From the NCBI GenBank assembly GCA_016719785.1, contig JADJYJ010000004.1:1-64000 (forward strand): a stretch of DNA of 64,000 nt. Direction: 5' to 3'. The stretch comes from Candidatus Amarolinea dominans. Its GTDB lineage: Bacteria; Chloroflexota; Anaerolineae; SSC4; Amarolineaceae. The notes under the pieces are model-generated. The model did not search any database. It saw only the letters and a list, made by a program, of their open reading frames with translations, and was not told the origin of the DNA. Positions 34,132 through 43,370 of this stretch are shown piece after piece. Positions within the stretch are counted from its first letter, which is position 1. Every line of letters begins with the position of its first letter. The translations under genes and the position numbers were made by a program.

Positions 34132-34662
34132 CTACTGCGCAAGGAAAATCTCGCTGCCACAGAACGGGCAACTGATCACGCCCTTGCCAGTGAGTTCCAG
34201 TTGGCCGCCACAGTTGGGGCATTTACCGCCCTCTCGCATCTGTGACGCCTGCCGGGAATAAAGAATACCATCCTTCCAATTGACATAGCCGCTGAACAGG
34301 CCTTTGCCCACCAGGTCATAGATCCACGCCTTGACCTGCTCGGCGTCAGTGCCCATCTCCAGGACGATATCAGAGATACTCGCCTTACCCCGTGTCATGA
34401 TGATATTGAGGATTTTCTTCTGCTTAGTCACTTCGGCCATCTGTGCGGCTTCAGCACGCCCGCGCGTGAACAGATAGCCGCCGACGCCAACGAAGAGCAG
34501 AGCAGGCAGTGCGCTGAAGGCGATGCCCAGCACCATGCCGCCCGTATTGCCCTGCTCACCCGCGGCCTGCACCGACGTGATCGCAAGCGCGCTGCCGATC
34601 AGGCAGGTCAGGATTCCGATCACGATGAGAATCAAGCCCACCACGCGGCCAGAACCGATCAT
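34132..34662 (-). CDS. Two-helix membrane protein with C-terminal zinc ribbon
   Basis: The start at 34662 has a strong AAGGAGG site. Two hydrophobic segments (GLILIVIGILTCLIGSALAI and VLGIAFSALPALLFVGVGGYLF) are followed by a winged-helix-like region (IMTRGKASISDIVLEM) and a zinc ribbon CPNCGGQ...CPFCGSE at the end. This is a cytosol-facing zinc-ribbon/PCI-like arrangement often co-located with SPFH and DUF2207 genes. It is the second gene of the cluster, after DUF2207. Confidence 0.82.
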   Translation of the reverse strand: MIGSGRVVGLILIVIGILTCLIGSALAITSVQAAGEQGNTGGMVLGIAFSALPALLFVGVGGYLFTRGRAEAAQMAEVTKQKKILNIIMTRGKASISDIVLEMGTDAEQVKAWIYDLVGKGLFSGYVNWKDGILYSRQASQMREGGKCPNCGGQLELTGKGVISCPFCGSEIFLAQ

Positions 34663-34714
34663 GTATGCCTCCTTGTGTGTATCAAAACCAGGGGAAGTTA
34701 GCGATTGCGCCAGA

Positions 34715-36643
34715 TCAACCGAACCCACCGCCGCCACCGCCGCCGCCACCACCACCGCCACCACCGCCGCTCCCACCACCGCCGCCGCCCGACCAGCCCG
34801 AACTGCTGGATCCGGAGGAAGGCTGCGGCGCCGGCCGACTGGTCAGCGCGGATGCGGAGGATGACAGCATGGTGCCCAGGCCGGCGCTCATACCGCTCAA
34901 CCCACTGCCCATGTCGCGTGACATATCGCTCAACGTCGGCGCCGAACGTTCCGCGCTACTGATCTTCCCTGCGCCCGGCAGGCCGACATCACCGCCGCCC
35001 ACCGTCGCGGGGTAATGTCCGCGCGAATGACCGTAACCTGAGTACGGCGTCCACCAGGTGGGCACCGGTGCGTCCACCTGGGCGAACTTGTTGATCCAGG
35101 TGCGGTCAAGACCAAACGCCACCGCATAAGGCAGGTAGGTCTCGAAGATCGCCTTGCTCTCTTCCAGGTTCGTGTACTTCTCGATCTCCTGCAAATAGCG
35201 CTTGAAGGCCCGCCAGCGCGCTGCGGCATCGGCGCCCTTGTCAGTCTTGCGCGGCATGAAGCGCGCAATGGACATGAATATCAGCGCCGTAAGTCCCATG
35301 CCCACGACAGGCAACCACGCGGTGTCGGTGTACACCGTCGCGAAGGGAAGGACAAAGCAGCCCAGGATGCCGGTCACAGCCAATACGGCGACACCGCTGG
35401 CGCCATAGGCGTTGCGCGTGCGTTCGGGGCTGCGCATGAAGAATCCTTCAGCCACCACCTCGTCGTACAGTTGGCTCTTGATCTTGGGAATCGTCGTGTA
35501 GAACTTATTCTTCAACTCCGACAGTTGGCGCTCCGTCGTGTCGCCCTTGAACATGCGATCCACCAATGTCTGTTCGAAGGATCGCAGGCCCGCGGTCTTA
35601 CCCACCAGCCTGTAGGTAAAATCCTTGCCTTTCTCCTCGCGAATGGTAATCACCTTGCGCCGGGCCAGATCAATCAGGGTCGCCATGATGTCCTGCAGAT
35701 CAGCCGTTTCATCCACCAGCGTGCCGGCGATGCCCGGTGGCAACGCGGGGTCGGGCGGCTCGGCCAGATAGTCGGTTGGCAACATCACCGGCAGGTCGCG
35801 TCCCTTCTGATACCAGAGCAGGTAGACCAGCAGCGGCCCGCCGATGAGCAGCAGCAGCCCCAAGGCGAACACCCCGGTATTGATGAGCGGTCGCGTCTGG
35901 CGATCATACGCGGCGCGCTGCTCAGTGGCCGCCGCGTCTGCATCGGCCTCTGCCTGCCAGCTTGAGGGGCTGCCGGCCACCACACCGTGAGTGAACTGCA
36001 CGCGCACCTCGATCTGCTCGCCCGGGTTGATGGCCTCGCTGGAGGTAAATTCCATCGTCTGGGCATCGAGCTGAGTGGCGGTGGCGCGCACGCCGTAGTT
36101 ATCGAAGTTGGACACCGTCGCCGGCGCGGGTACGCGCACCGTCACCGTGGACGAGCGCACCGGGAAGCTGCGCTCAGGCCCCACCACGCTCCACCAAAAC
36201 TGATCGCCGCCATCATAGTAGCGCAGCGCGCCATCCACCGTGTAGCTGAGCACATAGACGTGACGGCTGTCAGAGACTGACCTGGGAAAAAACCACTTGA
36301 CAATAAAATCTCCGCTGCCATCGGAGGTGACAACGAAGGTGCCCGCCGTTTCACCGCTCGACGCGCGGCGCAGCGCCTGGCCGTCGGCCGTCACCTGCAC
36401 CCCGGTGATATCACGCAGACGATCTGTCTTGATATTACGGGTGCCAAAGCGGAAGGAGCCGGACGTGAACACAATCTCCTGGGTTTCGATCACCTTGAAC
36501 GAACCATCCGCATCAATGGTGATATCGGCATCCCATCGCTGCCAGTAGAGTTGTTTACTCTCTTGGGCCAACGAGGGTGCGGCCGTTACCCACAGGATGA
36601 GAAACCACAACCCAACTGCCGCTCGCATCGTTCTGGAACGCAT
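34715..36643 (-). CDS. DUF2207 membrane protein with Gly-rich tail
   Basis: The start at 36643 follows GGAGGATCC. A signal peptide is followed by a ~260-residue extracellular beta-rich DUF2207 domain (YWQRWDADITIDADGSFKV, TYTVDGALRYYDGGDQFWW-like motif as SYTVDGALRYYDGGDQ). A membrane helix near residue 270, cytosolic segment, and further helices around 420-470 follow. The protein ends in a long poly-Gly/Ser tail. DUF2207 proteins are often found with SPFH/YdjI-type genes. Predicted at the cell membrane. Confidence 0.85.
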   Translation of the reverse strand: MRSRTMRAAVGLWFLILWVTAAPSLAQESKQLYWQRWDADITIDADGSFKVIETQEIVFTSGSFRFGTRNIKTDRLRDITGVQVTADGQALRRASSGETAGTFVVTSDGSGDFIVKWFFPRSVSDSRHVYVLSYTVDGALRYYDGGDQFWWSVVGPERSFPVRSSTVTVRVPAPATVSNFDNYGVRATATQLDAQTMEFTSSEAINPGEQIEVRVQFTHGVVAGSPSSWQAEADADAAATEQRAAYDRQTRPLINTGVFALGLLLLIGGPLLVYLLWYQKGRDLPVMLPTDYLAEPPDPALPPGIAGTLVDETADLQDIMATLIDLARRKVITIREEKGKDFTYRLVGKTAGLRSFEQTLVDRMFKGDTTERQLSELKNKFYTTIPKIKSQLYDEVVAEGFFMRSPERTRNAYGASGVAVLAVTGILGCFVLPFATVYTDTAWLPVVGMGLTALIFMSIARFMPRKTDKGADAAARWRAFKRYLQEIEKYTNLEESKAIFETYLPYAVAFGLDRTWINKFAQVDAPVPTWWTPYSGYGHSRGHYPATVGGGDVGLPGAGKISSAERSAPTLSDMSRDMGSGLSGMSAGLGTMLSSSASALTSRPAPQPSSGSSSSGWSGGGGGGSGGGGGGGGGGGGGGGFG

Positions 36644-36789
36644 GGATCCTCCAACACAGATAATGGTTGACAACGGGGCGACGTCGTGACATGCTGCAAA
36701 TTATCCCGATTATAGCGCAAATGCCCGAATTTTCCCAACGCGCACAAATCGCTGACCGGCGCCGCGCGGGGTGTGGCTATCAACGGCCG

Positions 36790-37605
36790 CTAACGCACTA
36801 CCAGCGTCGTAATCGGGCTTTTCTGCACCAGGCGATCGCACAGATCATCGAGCAAGAGACGATTGACACCGGACGCCGCATTGGCTCCGAGCACCAGGAG
36901 GTCAATGCTCTCTGTCTCCAGCGCAGCCAGCACACGTTCCTCGAGCAAGCCCTCGCGCAACAGTAGACGATCGAAGGCATCGGCCTGCTGTAGAATGCTC
37001 ACCGCTTCCTGCAGAACTTCGCGGGACTCCGGTTCGATGGCCAACAGCTCATCAGTGGTGTGATGCCCTTCCCCGGCCGTCAGCCCCTGGAAAAACAGCG
37101 GCAATTGCGAGACCACGTGCAGGATCGTGGCCCTGGCGCCTAGCGCCTGCGCCCAATGCGCGGCCACCTCGACCATCTCCAGGCTCTGGCGCGTGCCGCC
37201 CACGCTGACCATCATGCGACGAATGTCGGTCAACGGTGCGCGCGCCACCAACACCGAAGTATTGCTCTGACGCACCACCTGGGCCACACGCGAGCCGTGC
37301 AGCAGACGACTCAGGCCGCGGCGTCCGGCCGGCGCCAGTAGGATCAGGTCGTACGTTTGGGCAGCTGATTCAGCCAGAATGGCCTCTTCGGCCGACCCGG
37401 GCTGCGTTACATCGCGCAAGGTGCCCACCGTGGCCGTCAACAGTTGTTCACGCGCACGCGTCAGCCACTCGTGATCGGCGCCCTTGCCGCCCTCGGCCAC
37501 CAGGAGTGTCAACTCCGTCTCGAAGTGCCTGCTGACCACCAGCGCCACCTGCAGCGCCCATTGACTATTGTGTGAACCATCCACATACAACAAAATTCGC
37601 ATCAT
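36790..37605 (-). CDS. Tandem universal stress protein
   Basis: The 271-residue protein has two UspA folds: the first starts MMRILLYVDGSHNSQWALQVA and contains GSRVAQVVRQSNTSVLVARA; the second has MMVSVGGTRQSLEMVEVAAHW and ends LVQKSPITTLVVR. USP domains bind ATP or AMP through a G-2x-G-9x-G(S/T) pattern, here visible as GASGVNRLLLDD-like segment in the C-terminal half. It is cytosolic and related to stress tolerance; the link with the Na/Pi-type transporter next to it is unknown. Confidence 0.88.
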   Translation of the reverse strand: MMRILLYVDGSHNSQWALQVALVVSRHFETELTLLVAEGGKGADHEWLTRAREQLLTATVGTLRDVTQPGSAEEAILAESAAQTYDLILLAPAGRRGLSRLLHGSRVAQVVRQSNTSVLVARAPLTDIRRMMVSVGGTRQSLEMVEVAAHWAQALGARATILHVVSQLPLFFQGLTAGEGHHTTDELLAIEPESREVLQEAVSILQQADAFDRLLLREGLLEERVLAALETESIDLLVLGANAASGVNRLLLDDLCDRLVQKSPITTLVVR

Positions 37606-37640
37606 AGACTGCTTGACTCCATCATGAGGAGGGCTTGCTC

Positions 37641-37781
37641 AGAGTCTGTGAAAATATCTCCGGGGTGCGTAACACCCCTGCGATGGCATACAGCATGTAG
37701 TAGTTTTCGAACACCAAGCCACTACAGGTTGTGGTCATGATGCCACCTCCGAACTGCCGCCAGGATATTTTCACAGACTCT
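37641..37781. repeat. 141-bp MITE-like element with perfect 18-bp terminal inverted repeats
   Basis: AGAGTCTGTGAAAATATC (37641-37658) is perfectly repeated in inverted form at 37764-37781. The interior has a small GGGGTG/CACCCC hairpin and no gene. The right end supplies the first base of the stop codon of the Na/Pi-type transporter. Confidence 0.65.
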
Positions 37782-38824
37782 CAGATCAACAATAGAAACA
37801 CGGGGACAATAAAAATAATGGCCAAAAAAACCATCAGGCGCCGATTATCACGCATAATCCACTCCAGGCACCACTCAATGCTACGCCGATAACCGTTGTA
37901 GTTGATGAACAGGGCCAGCAGCGACAACAGGGCCACACTCGTCATTTCAGTGAACACAATCGTAAAGGCGCGTGGTGTGTTGAGAAGGAGCGCAGCCAAC
38001 AGGGTGTCAATGAAGGTGGTGATGTTGGCGCCCATCATGTAGGGTATCAGATTTTCACGGCGCACATAACCCCGCGCCGACAGGGGCACCAGGATCGTCA
38101 AAGAGACAGAGACGGAGAGCGTGACCGCTGTCACCGCCATGCCAATGATGAACATGACCCAGGGCCGATAGACCAGGTCCGACACACGCTGGAAACCACT
38201 GCTCTCCGGTGATATTTCGGGCAGCGCACGGTCGAAGATATTGAAGGCGAGCAGCAGGATGCCCAAACCCGCAAAGAAGAGAAGCCAGCCAGGGAGCAGC
38301 GACACCAGCAGATGCACGATGGGGTCATACACCACGTCAATGGCCGAAGCCAACGCCGTGGGCGCTCCAAAGCGTACATCGTCGAACCAGCCGTTGACCA
38401 AGATCAGGTAGCCCAGGGCCATCGCGGGCAAGTAGATGGTGGCTGTGGTGAGCAGGGCCAAAACCCCGATCGAGATACTGGCCACGCGTTGGCGTCCGCG
38501 TAGGTACGACACAAAGCCGACCAGTAAGACGATGAACGAGGCGCCCAGTCGCGAGCCGGTGATCATGGCAAAGGCCTGCACATCCGAAATCAAATTACTG
38601 CTGAACAGGGTGAGGGAGACCGCAGCCACGGGCGATCCGCTGAGGACCATGTAGGCCATGAGCCATCCCATGCCCAGGGTGTTGGTCATGGAGTCAACGG
38701 ACAGCGTCTTGAACAGCGGCTGCAGTTCACGCGCCCCGGTCTTGAGGAGTTCCAGCGCGAGGATGAAAACGGCTACGCCGGCCACCGCCAGCAGGACTTT
38801 CTTGATTCGATTCAGCAAAGGCAT
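37781..38824 (-). CDS. Na/Pi-cotransporter-like membrane protein
   Basis: A 347-residue protein with about nine hydrophobic helices. Two internally related motifs, GSPVAAVSLTLFSSNLI and GANITTFIDTLLAA, fit the paired repeat signature of Na/Pi (PNaS/NptA) transporters, where the intact motif is a QSS-type triplet. Transport of phosphate or a similar anion driven by sodium is inferred; the exact ion-binding residues differ from model proteins. It ends at an element with 18-bp inverted repeats. Confidence 0.78.
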   Translation of the reverse strand: MPLLNRIKKVLLAVAGVAVFILALELLKTGARELQPLFKTLSVDSMTNTLGMGWLMAYMVLSGSPVAAVSLTLFSSNLISDVQAFAMITGSRLGASFIVLLVGFVSYLRGRQRVASISIGVLALLTTATIYLPAMALGYLILVNGWFDDVRFGAPTALASAIDVVYDPIVHLLVSLLPGWLLFFAGLGILLLAFNIFDRALPEISPESSGFQRVSDLVYRPWVMFIIGMAVTAVTLSVSVSLTILVPLSARGYVRRENLIPYMMGANITTFIDTLLAALLLNTPRAFTIVFTEMTSVALLSLLALFINYNGYRRSIEWCLEWIMRDNRRLMVFLAIIFIVPVFLLLI

Positions 38825-38838
38825 CCTTCCTCATTCCC

Positions 38839-39402
38839 TTATTCTTGTGGAGCATGGCCGTAGAACACAAGCAGGGTGCTGCCGTACGTGCGTTCATCGA
38901 AACGGCGCAGGGAGGCCAATGTCAGGGGGCGATCTTCCTTCGGGTGAATCTGGACAACAACCTGCCCAGCAGCGGTCAGCAACTGCGGGCATGCATCTAC
39001 CAGCAGCAGCGCCTTTTCCCACAACTGGCGGTATTGCGGCGGGGCGATGTAGATCAGATCGAACGCCGCGGCATCCGCACGTTGCAGAAAGGCGAAGGCA
39101 TCACCGGCCACCACGCGTGCCTGGGCGGCCAGCCCGGTGTGCAGCAAGTTTCTCTGTATCGTGGCGAGCGCCCGGCGATCCTTCTCGCAAAAGACAGCCT
39201 CGGCCGCGCCGCGACTGAGGGCTTCGATACCGACGGCGCCGGTGCCGCCGAACAGGTCCAGGAAACGGGCATCCTCCACCGCGCCCTGGGATTCAAGGAT
39301 CGAAAAAAGCGCCTCTTTCACGCGATCGGTCACGGGCCGCGTCGAATCGCCGGGGACAGGGAACAGGGTTCGGCCTTTGGCCGATCCGGTAATGACGCGC
39401 AT
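38839..39402 (-). CDS. rsmD: 16S rRNA (guanine-N2)-methyltransferase RsmD
   Basis: The 187-residue protein begins MRVITGSAKGRTLFPVPG and has the family core TRPVTDRVKEALFSIL, then SAM motif LDLFGGTGAVGIEALSRG. Motif IV, usually DPPY, reads APPQY here (DLIYIAPPQY). RsmD methylates one guanine in 16S rRNA. Gene length and start fit the family; the next gene is divergent on the plus strand. Confidence 0.92.
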   Translation of the reverse strand: MRVITGSAKGRTLFPVPGDSTRPVTDRVKEALFSILESQGAVEDARFLDLFGGTGAVGIEALSRGAAEAVFCEKDRRALATIQRNLLHTGLAAQARVVAGDAFAFLQRADAAAFDLIYIAPPQYRQLWEKALLLVDACPQLLTAAGQVVVQIHPKEDRPLTLASLRRFDERTYGSTLLVFYGHAPQE

Positions 39403-39586
39403 GGCTGCTTACTCACCCTGATAGCAAGGATTCGGAAACGCGGGCTGAATGTATCACAGCCCGGCAGCTTTGGCAACTACGGACTTGCAGGCACAGTTTT
39501 GCTATTTGTTCGATCTTTGTGTACACTTCACTCCAGGTTCCGGACGCACCTCAACACAGGTTCGTGTCTTGCTTCTTGGAGGTTCA

Positions 39587-40237
39587 ATGTACTTGTTGCG
39601 TTTATGCCGTTCTCCCCATGGTATTCGAAGCCTGATGGCGCTGTGCCTGGCCATTGCTGCCCTGTTCATGATGACGTCTCACTCTCAAGCCGCCATTCCC
39701 GATGACGAACTGCTGGTCAATGGCGATTTCGAGCTTTATCACGTTGGTTGGACCGAAACCGGCACCGTCATCATCCGCCCCACGGGTTCTCTGCCACGCC
39801 CCCCATACAGCGGTGTTTACGCAGCCTGGCTCGGCGGCTACAACGACGCCGATGACGAGATGTTTCAGAACGTTGATGTGCCCGCGAACATCAACTTCGC
39901 CAAACTCCATTTGTGGTATTGGTCGTTCACCCCCGAGACAGCCTACACCGTGGACTACTTCACGCTGCAACTGGTGAACCCCGTCAACGGCTCCCATTAC
40001 GTGGATGCAATCACGCTTGATGCCGTGCCCCCCACCAATCAGTATCAGCCCCACACCTACATCCTCAACTCAGCCGATCTGGACGCCATTCGCGGCAAGA
40101 CGGTGCGCGTCCTCTTTCGCGTCTACACCGACGCACGGCTCACGTCGAGCTTCGTTGTGGATGATGTGAGCTTCGATTTCGGCAGCGACCTCTCACGCCA
40201 TCTGTACCTGCCGACCACGCCCAGAACCGCACACTAG
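39587..40237 (+). CDS. Secreted carbohydrate-binding-like protein
   Basis: An ATG at 39587 has GGAGG directly upstream and begins a signal peptide (SLMALCLAIAALFMMTSHSQA). The mature 190-residue portion is a jelly-roll-like domain beginning DDELLVNGDFELYHVGWTE, followed by YSGVYAAWLGGY and VRVLFRVYTD; such NxDFE starts are typical of CBM-type modules. The end, LYLPTTPRTAH, is a common short surface-protein tail. It precedes the beta-glucoside operon but is separated from it by only 44 bases, so it could be part of it. Confidence 0.8.
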   Translation: MYLLRLCRSPHGIRSLMALCLAIAALFMMTSHSQAAIPDDELLVNGDFELYHVGWTETGTVIIRPTGSLPRPPYSGVYAAWLGGYNDADDEMFQNVDVPANINFAKLHLWYWSFTPETAYTVDYFTLQLVNPVNGSHYVDAITLDAVPPTNQYQPHTYILNSADLDAIRGKTVRVLFRVYTDARLTSSFVVDDVSFDFGSDLSRHLYLPTTPRTAH

Positions 40238-40281
40238 CGCAGCCCTGCGCCGAAACAGAAGGAGCCAGACGGAAAATCTGC

Positions 40282-41637
40282 ATGACCCACGTAACGGCCC
40301 GGCACTTTCCGGCTGGCTTCCTCTGGGGAACGGCTACCGCCGCCCACCAGGTGGAGGGCAACAATCGCAACAACCAGTGGTGGGCCTGGGAGCAAATCCC
40401 CGGCCACATCCACCAAAATCAGCGCTCCGGTCTGGCCTGCAACTGGTGGACGCCAGGCGGCGCCGAGGCTGATCTCGATCGCGCCCAGGCCCTGGGCCAG
40501 AACGCCCATCGCCTATCGGTTGAATGGAGTCGTCTGGAGCCAAGCGCCGGCGTCTTCGATCCGGCCGCCTTTGCCCGCTATCGCGAGATATTGACTGCGC
40601 TGCGCGCCCGCGGCCTCAGCGCCATGGTCACCCTGCACCATTTCACCAACCCGCTCTGGTTCGAGGCGCAGGGCGCCTGGCTCAACCCGCGCAGCGTGGC
40701 GCTCTTCCAGCGCTTCGTGGAGCGCGTGGCCGGTGAACTGGGTGACCTGGTTGACCTCTGGTGTACCATCAACGAACCCAATGTGGTCGCCACCCTGGGC
40801 TACCTGGTGGGCGAATTTCCACCAGGCCAACGCAGCCCGCTGGCGCCCTTTCGGGTAACGCGCAACCTGTTGCTGGCGCACGCGGCCGCCTATCACGCCA
40901 TCCATCGTCAAGACAGCCAGGCGCAGGTGGGCCTGGCGCTGCAACTGCGCCCCTTTGTCCCGGCCAGACCCACGGCCCGCCTCGACCGTTGGGTCGCCAG
41001 GATGCAGGACTATCTGTTCAACCAAAGCCTGTTGACTGCCATCCGCGACGGCGTCCTGCGCCCGCCTCTGGGCCTGGGCGAAACCGTCGTTGCGCTGGTT
41101 GACTCCAGCGACTTCCTGGGCATCAACTTCTACACGCGTGAGCTGGTGCATTTCGACCTGCGCGTGCCGGGCGATCTGTTTGGCCGGCGCTCCTTCTCTC
41201 CAACCGGCGAGATGAGCGACCTCACCAGCAGCGGCGCGCCCTACAGCGAGTGCGTACCCGACAGCCTGGAGCAACTACTGCGGCAACTAACACCCTGCGG
41301 CAAGCCGATCTACATCACCGAATGCGGCCTGCCTGATGCCGATGATGACCAACGCCCTCGCTTCCTCATCACCCACCTGGCCGCGGTACAGCGCGCCATC
41401 CAAGCCGGCGCGCCCGTCGAAGGCTTCTTTCATTGGACCCTGGTAGACAACTTCGAATGGGCCGAGGGCTGGCATCTGCGCTTCGGCCTGATCGAGCTGG
41501 ACACCGCCACGCAGGCACGCCAGCCGCGAGCCAGCGCGCAGACGTATGCCGACATCTGCCGCACCAACGCCATCACCCCCGCGGTGGTGCAGCGCGACGC
41601 GCCGGAAGTCTTCCGGCAGACGTTCGGCGAAGCGTAG
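40282..41637 (+). CDS. GH1 beta-glucosidase-like enzyme
   Basis: The 451-residue protein starts FPAGFLWGTATAAHQVEGNN, the classic GH1 beginning. The acid/base glutamate lies in WCTINEPN (near residue 160) and the nucleophile in YITECGLP (near residue 344; family standard is ITENG). FHWTLVDNFEWAEGW closes the active site. GH1 enzymes hydrolyse beta-glucosides inside the cell. The three following genes encode an importer, so it likely cleaves the imported disaccharide. Confidence 0.93.
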   Translation: MTHVTARHFPAGFLWGTATAAHQVEGNNRNNQWWAWEQIPGHIHQNQRSGLACNWWTPGGAEADLDRAQALGQNAHRLSVEWSRLEPSAGVFDPAAFARYREILTALRARGLSAMVTLHHFTNPLWFEAQGAWLNPRSVALFQRFVERVAGELGDLVDLWCTINEPNVVATLGYLVGEFPPGQRSPLAPFRVTRNLLLAHAAAYHAIHRQDSQAQVGLALQLRPFVPARPTARLDRWVARMQDYLFNQSLLTAIRDGVLRPPLGLGETVVALVDSSDFLGINFYTRELVHFDLRVPGDLFGRRSFSPTGEMSDLTSSGAPYSECVPDSLEQLLRQLTPCGKPIYITECGLPDADDDQRPRFLITHLAAVQRAIQAGAPVEGFFHWTLVDNFEWAEGWHLRFGLIELDTATQARQPRASAQTYADICRTNAITPAVVQRDAPEVFRQTFGEA

Positions 41638-41646
41638 AGCCGATCC

Positions 41647-42519
41647 ATGCGCCCACCTTCCTTCCAGGCCCAAATGCGCCTCTTCCTGGCGCCCTTCCTC
41701 ATCGGCATGGCGGTGCTCGTTGTCCTGCCGGCGCTGGCTACGCTCGTTCTGGCCTTCACGCGCTACAACGCCCTGCAGCCGCCGGTCTGGATCGGCCTGC
41801 AAAACTTCAGCAAACTGCTGGCGTCGCCGCTCGTCGGCCTGTCGTTGCGCAACACACTGCTCTTCATCGGCCTGGCGGTGCCCCTACGTTTGATGGCCGC
41901 GTTGGGGCTGGCGCTGCTCCTGCGGCCGTCCGGCCGCCGCTTTGCCATCCACCGCGCCGTGGCCTACCTGCCAACCCTGATTCCCGAAGCAGCCTACGCC
42001 TTGATCTGGCTGCGGATCTTCAACCCGCTGTATGGACCGCTCAACCATCTGCTGGCCCTGGTGGGGTTGCCGCTGCCCACCTGGTTGACCGACCCCACCT
42101 CCGCGCGCCTGGCCATCATCATCATGCTCGTTTTTCAGATGGGTGAAGGCTTCCTGGTCCTGCTGGCCGGGTTACACAACACGCCGCAGGTCTATTATGA
42201 AGCGGCGCGCATGGACGGCGCCTCAGCCTGGCAAATCCTGTGGCGCATCACCCTCCCCCTGTTGCTGCCCTGGATTCTGCTGCTGACCTGCCGCGACATC
42301 CTGGCCAGCCTGCAAGCCACCTTTACCCCCACCTACATCCTGACCTACGGCGGCCCTTACTACGCCACCATGTTCTTTCCCCTGCTGATCTACGAATTGT
42401 CCTTTGATTTCGTTGACTACGGCCTGGCCTCTGCCCTCCTGGTGATGATGTACGCGCTCATGGCGCTTCTCATCGTGGCTATCCTGCGCCTGGCGCGCGC
42501 CGGAGGGGTTGATGTCTGA
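41647..42519 (+). CDS. Sugar ABC transporter permease, MalF-type
   Basis: A 290-residue six-helix permease of carbohydrate uptake type 1. Landmarks are FLAPFLIGMAVLVVLP at the start, and the EAA loop PQVYYEAARMDGASAWQILWRITLP near residue 185 (key part YYEAARMDGASAWQ). It lies nine bases after the GH1 gene and overlaps the next permease, so it belongs to the same operon. It works together with MalG-type and binding-protein subunits; no ATPase is encoded here, so a shared MsmX-like ATPase is likely. Confidence 0.92.
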   Translation: MRPPSFQAQMRLFLAPFLIGMAVLVVLPALATLVLAFTRYNALQPPVWIGLQNFSKLLASPLVGLSLRNTLLFIGLAVPLRLMAALGLALLLRPSGRRFAIHRAVAYLPTLIPEAAYALIWLRIFNPLYGPLNHLLALVGLPLPTWLTDPTSARLAIIIMLVFQMGEGFLVLLAGLHNTPQVYYEAARMDGASAWQILWRITLPLLLPWILLLTCRDILASLQATFTPTYILTYGGPYYATMFFPLLIYELSFDFVDYGLASALLVMMYALMALLIVAILRLARAGGVDV

Positions 42520-43336
42520 GCGCCTGGCCCGCTTCTTGCGCCACGCGCTGGCCGTACTGCTGAGCGCGCTCTTCCTGCTCCCGCTCTGGTGGGTCATCGT
42601 GGCATCGCTGCGCGAACCGGGTCTGCCCCCGCCCAACACGGTGCAATGGTGGCCCGCGGCCCCCTTCTGGGACAACTACCCCGCCATCTTCCGCGTGGTG
42701 TCCTTTGCCCGCTATGCGCTGAATTCCGTCATCGTGGTCGCGGTAGCGGTGCCGCTCACCCTCATCACCGCCTCCCTGGCCGGCCTGGGCCTGGCGCAGT
42801 TGGAGGGCGCCTGGCGCCGGCGCGTGCTGATGATCACCATCGGCCTGCTGATCGTGCCCTCCGCGTCCGGCTGGATGTTCCGCTTCCAGTTACTGCGCTG
42901 GCTGCATCTGCTCGATTCGTTGTGGGCCTTGATCGTGCCGGCCCTGGGCGCCAGCAGCCCGTTGTTCGTCCTACTCTTCACCTGGGCCTTTCGTCACACC
43001 CCCGCCGAGGTGTACGAAGCTGCCCGCCTGGACGGAGCAGATGGCCCGACCCTCTGGTGGCATATCGCACTCCCGCTGGCGCGCCCCACCGTGGCCGCGG
43101 TCACCGTGCTCAGTTTCGCCCTGTACTGGAGCGATTTCGTCAGCCCGGTCCTTTACATTTTCGACCCCGAATGGTACACCCTGCCTGTGGCGCTGCAGCT
43201 CCTGCGTCAGGTGGATGCTACCAATTGGCCCTGGTTCCTGGCCGGCGCCGTCCTGCAGATCGCGCCGGTTGTCATCATCTTTGCCCTGCTGCAACGCTCC
43301 TTCCTGCGCAGCGCCCTGCTCGATGTCGAGCGTTGA
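42512..43336 (+). CDS. Sugar ABC transporter permease, MalG-type
   Basis: The ATG at 42512, four bases after GGAGGGG, lies within the end of the MalF-type gene (8-base overlap). Six helices and the EAA loop PAEVYEAARLDGADGPTLWW (near residue 165) define the family. The C-terminal GAVLQIAPVVIIFALLQRSF matches MalG-type proteins. It forms the permease pair with the previous gene. Confidence 0.92.
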   Translation: MSERLARFLRHALAVLLSALFLLPLWWVIVASLREPGLPPPNTVQWWPAAPFWDNYPAIFRVVSFARYALNSVIVVAVAVPLTLITASLAGLGLAQLEGAWRRRVLMITIGLLIVPSASGWMFRFQLLRWLHLLDSLWALIVPALGASSPLFVLLFTWAFRHTPAEVYEAARLDGADGPTLWWHIALPLARPTVAAVTVLSFALYWSDFVSPVLYIFDPEWYTLPVALQLLRQVDATNWPWFLAGAVLQIAPVVIIFALLQRSFLRSALLDVER

Positions 43337-43370
43337 CCACCGCACCCCCACTTTTCAGCGAGGTGCCTGT

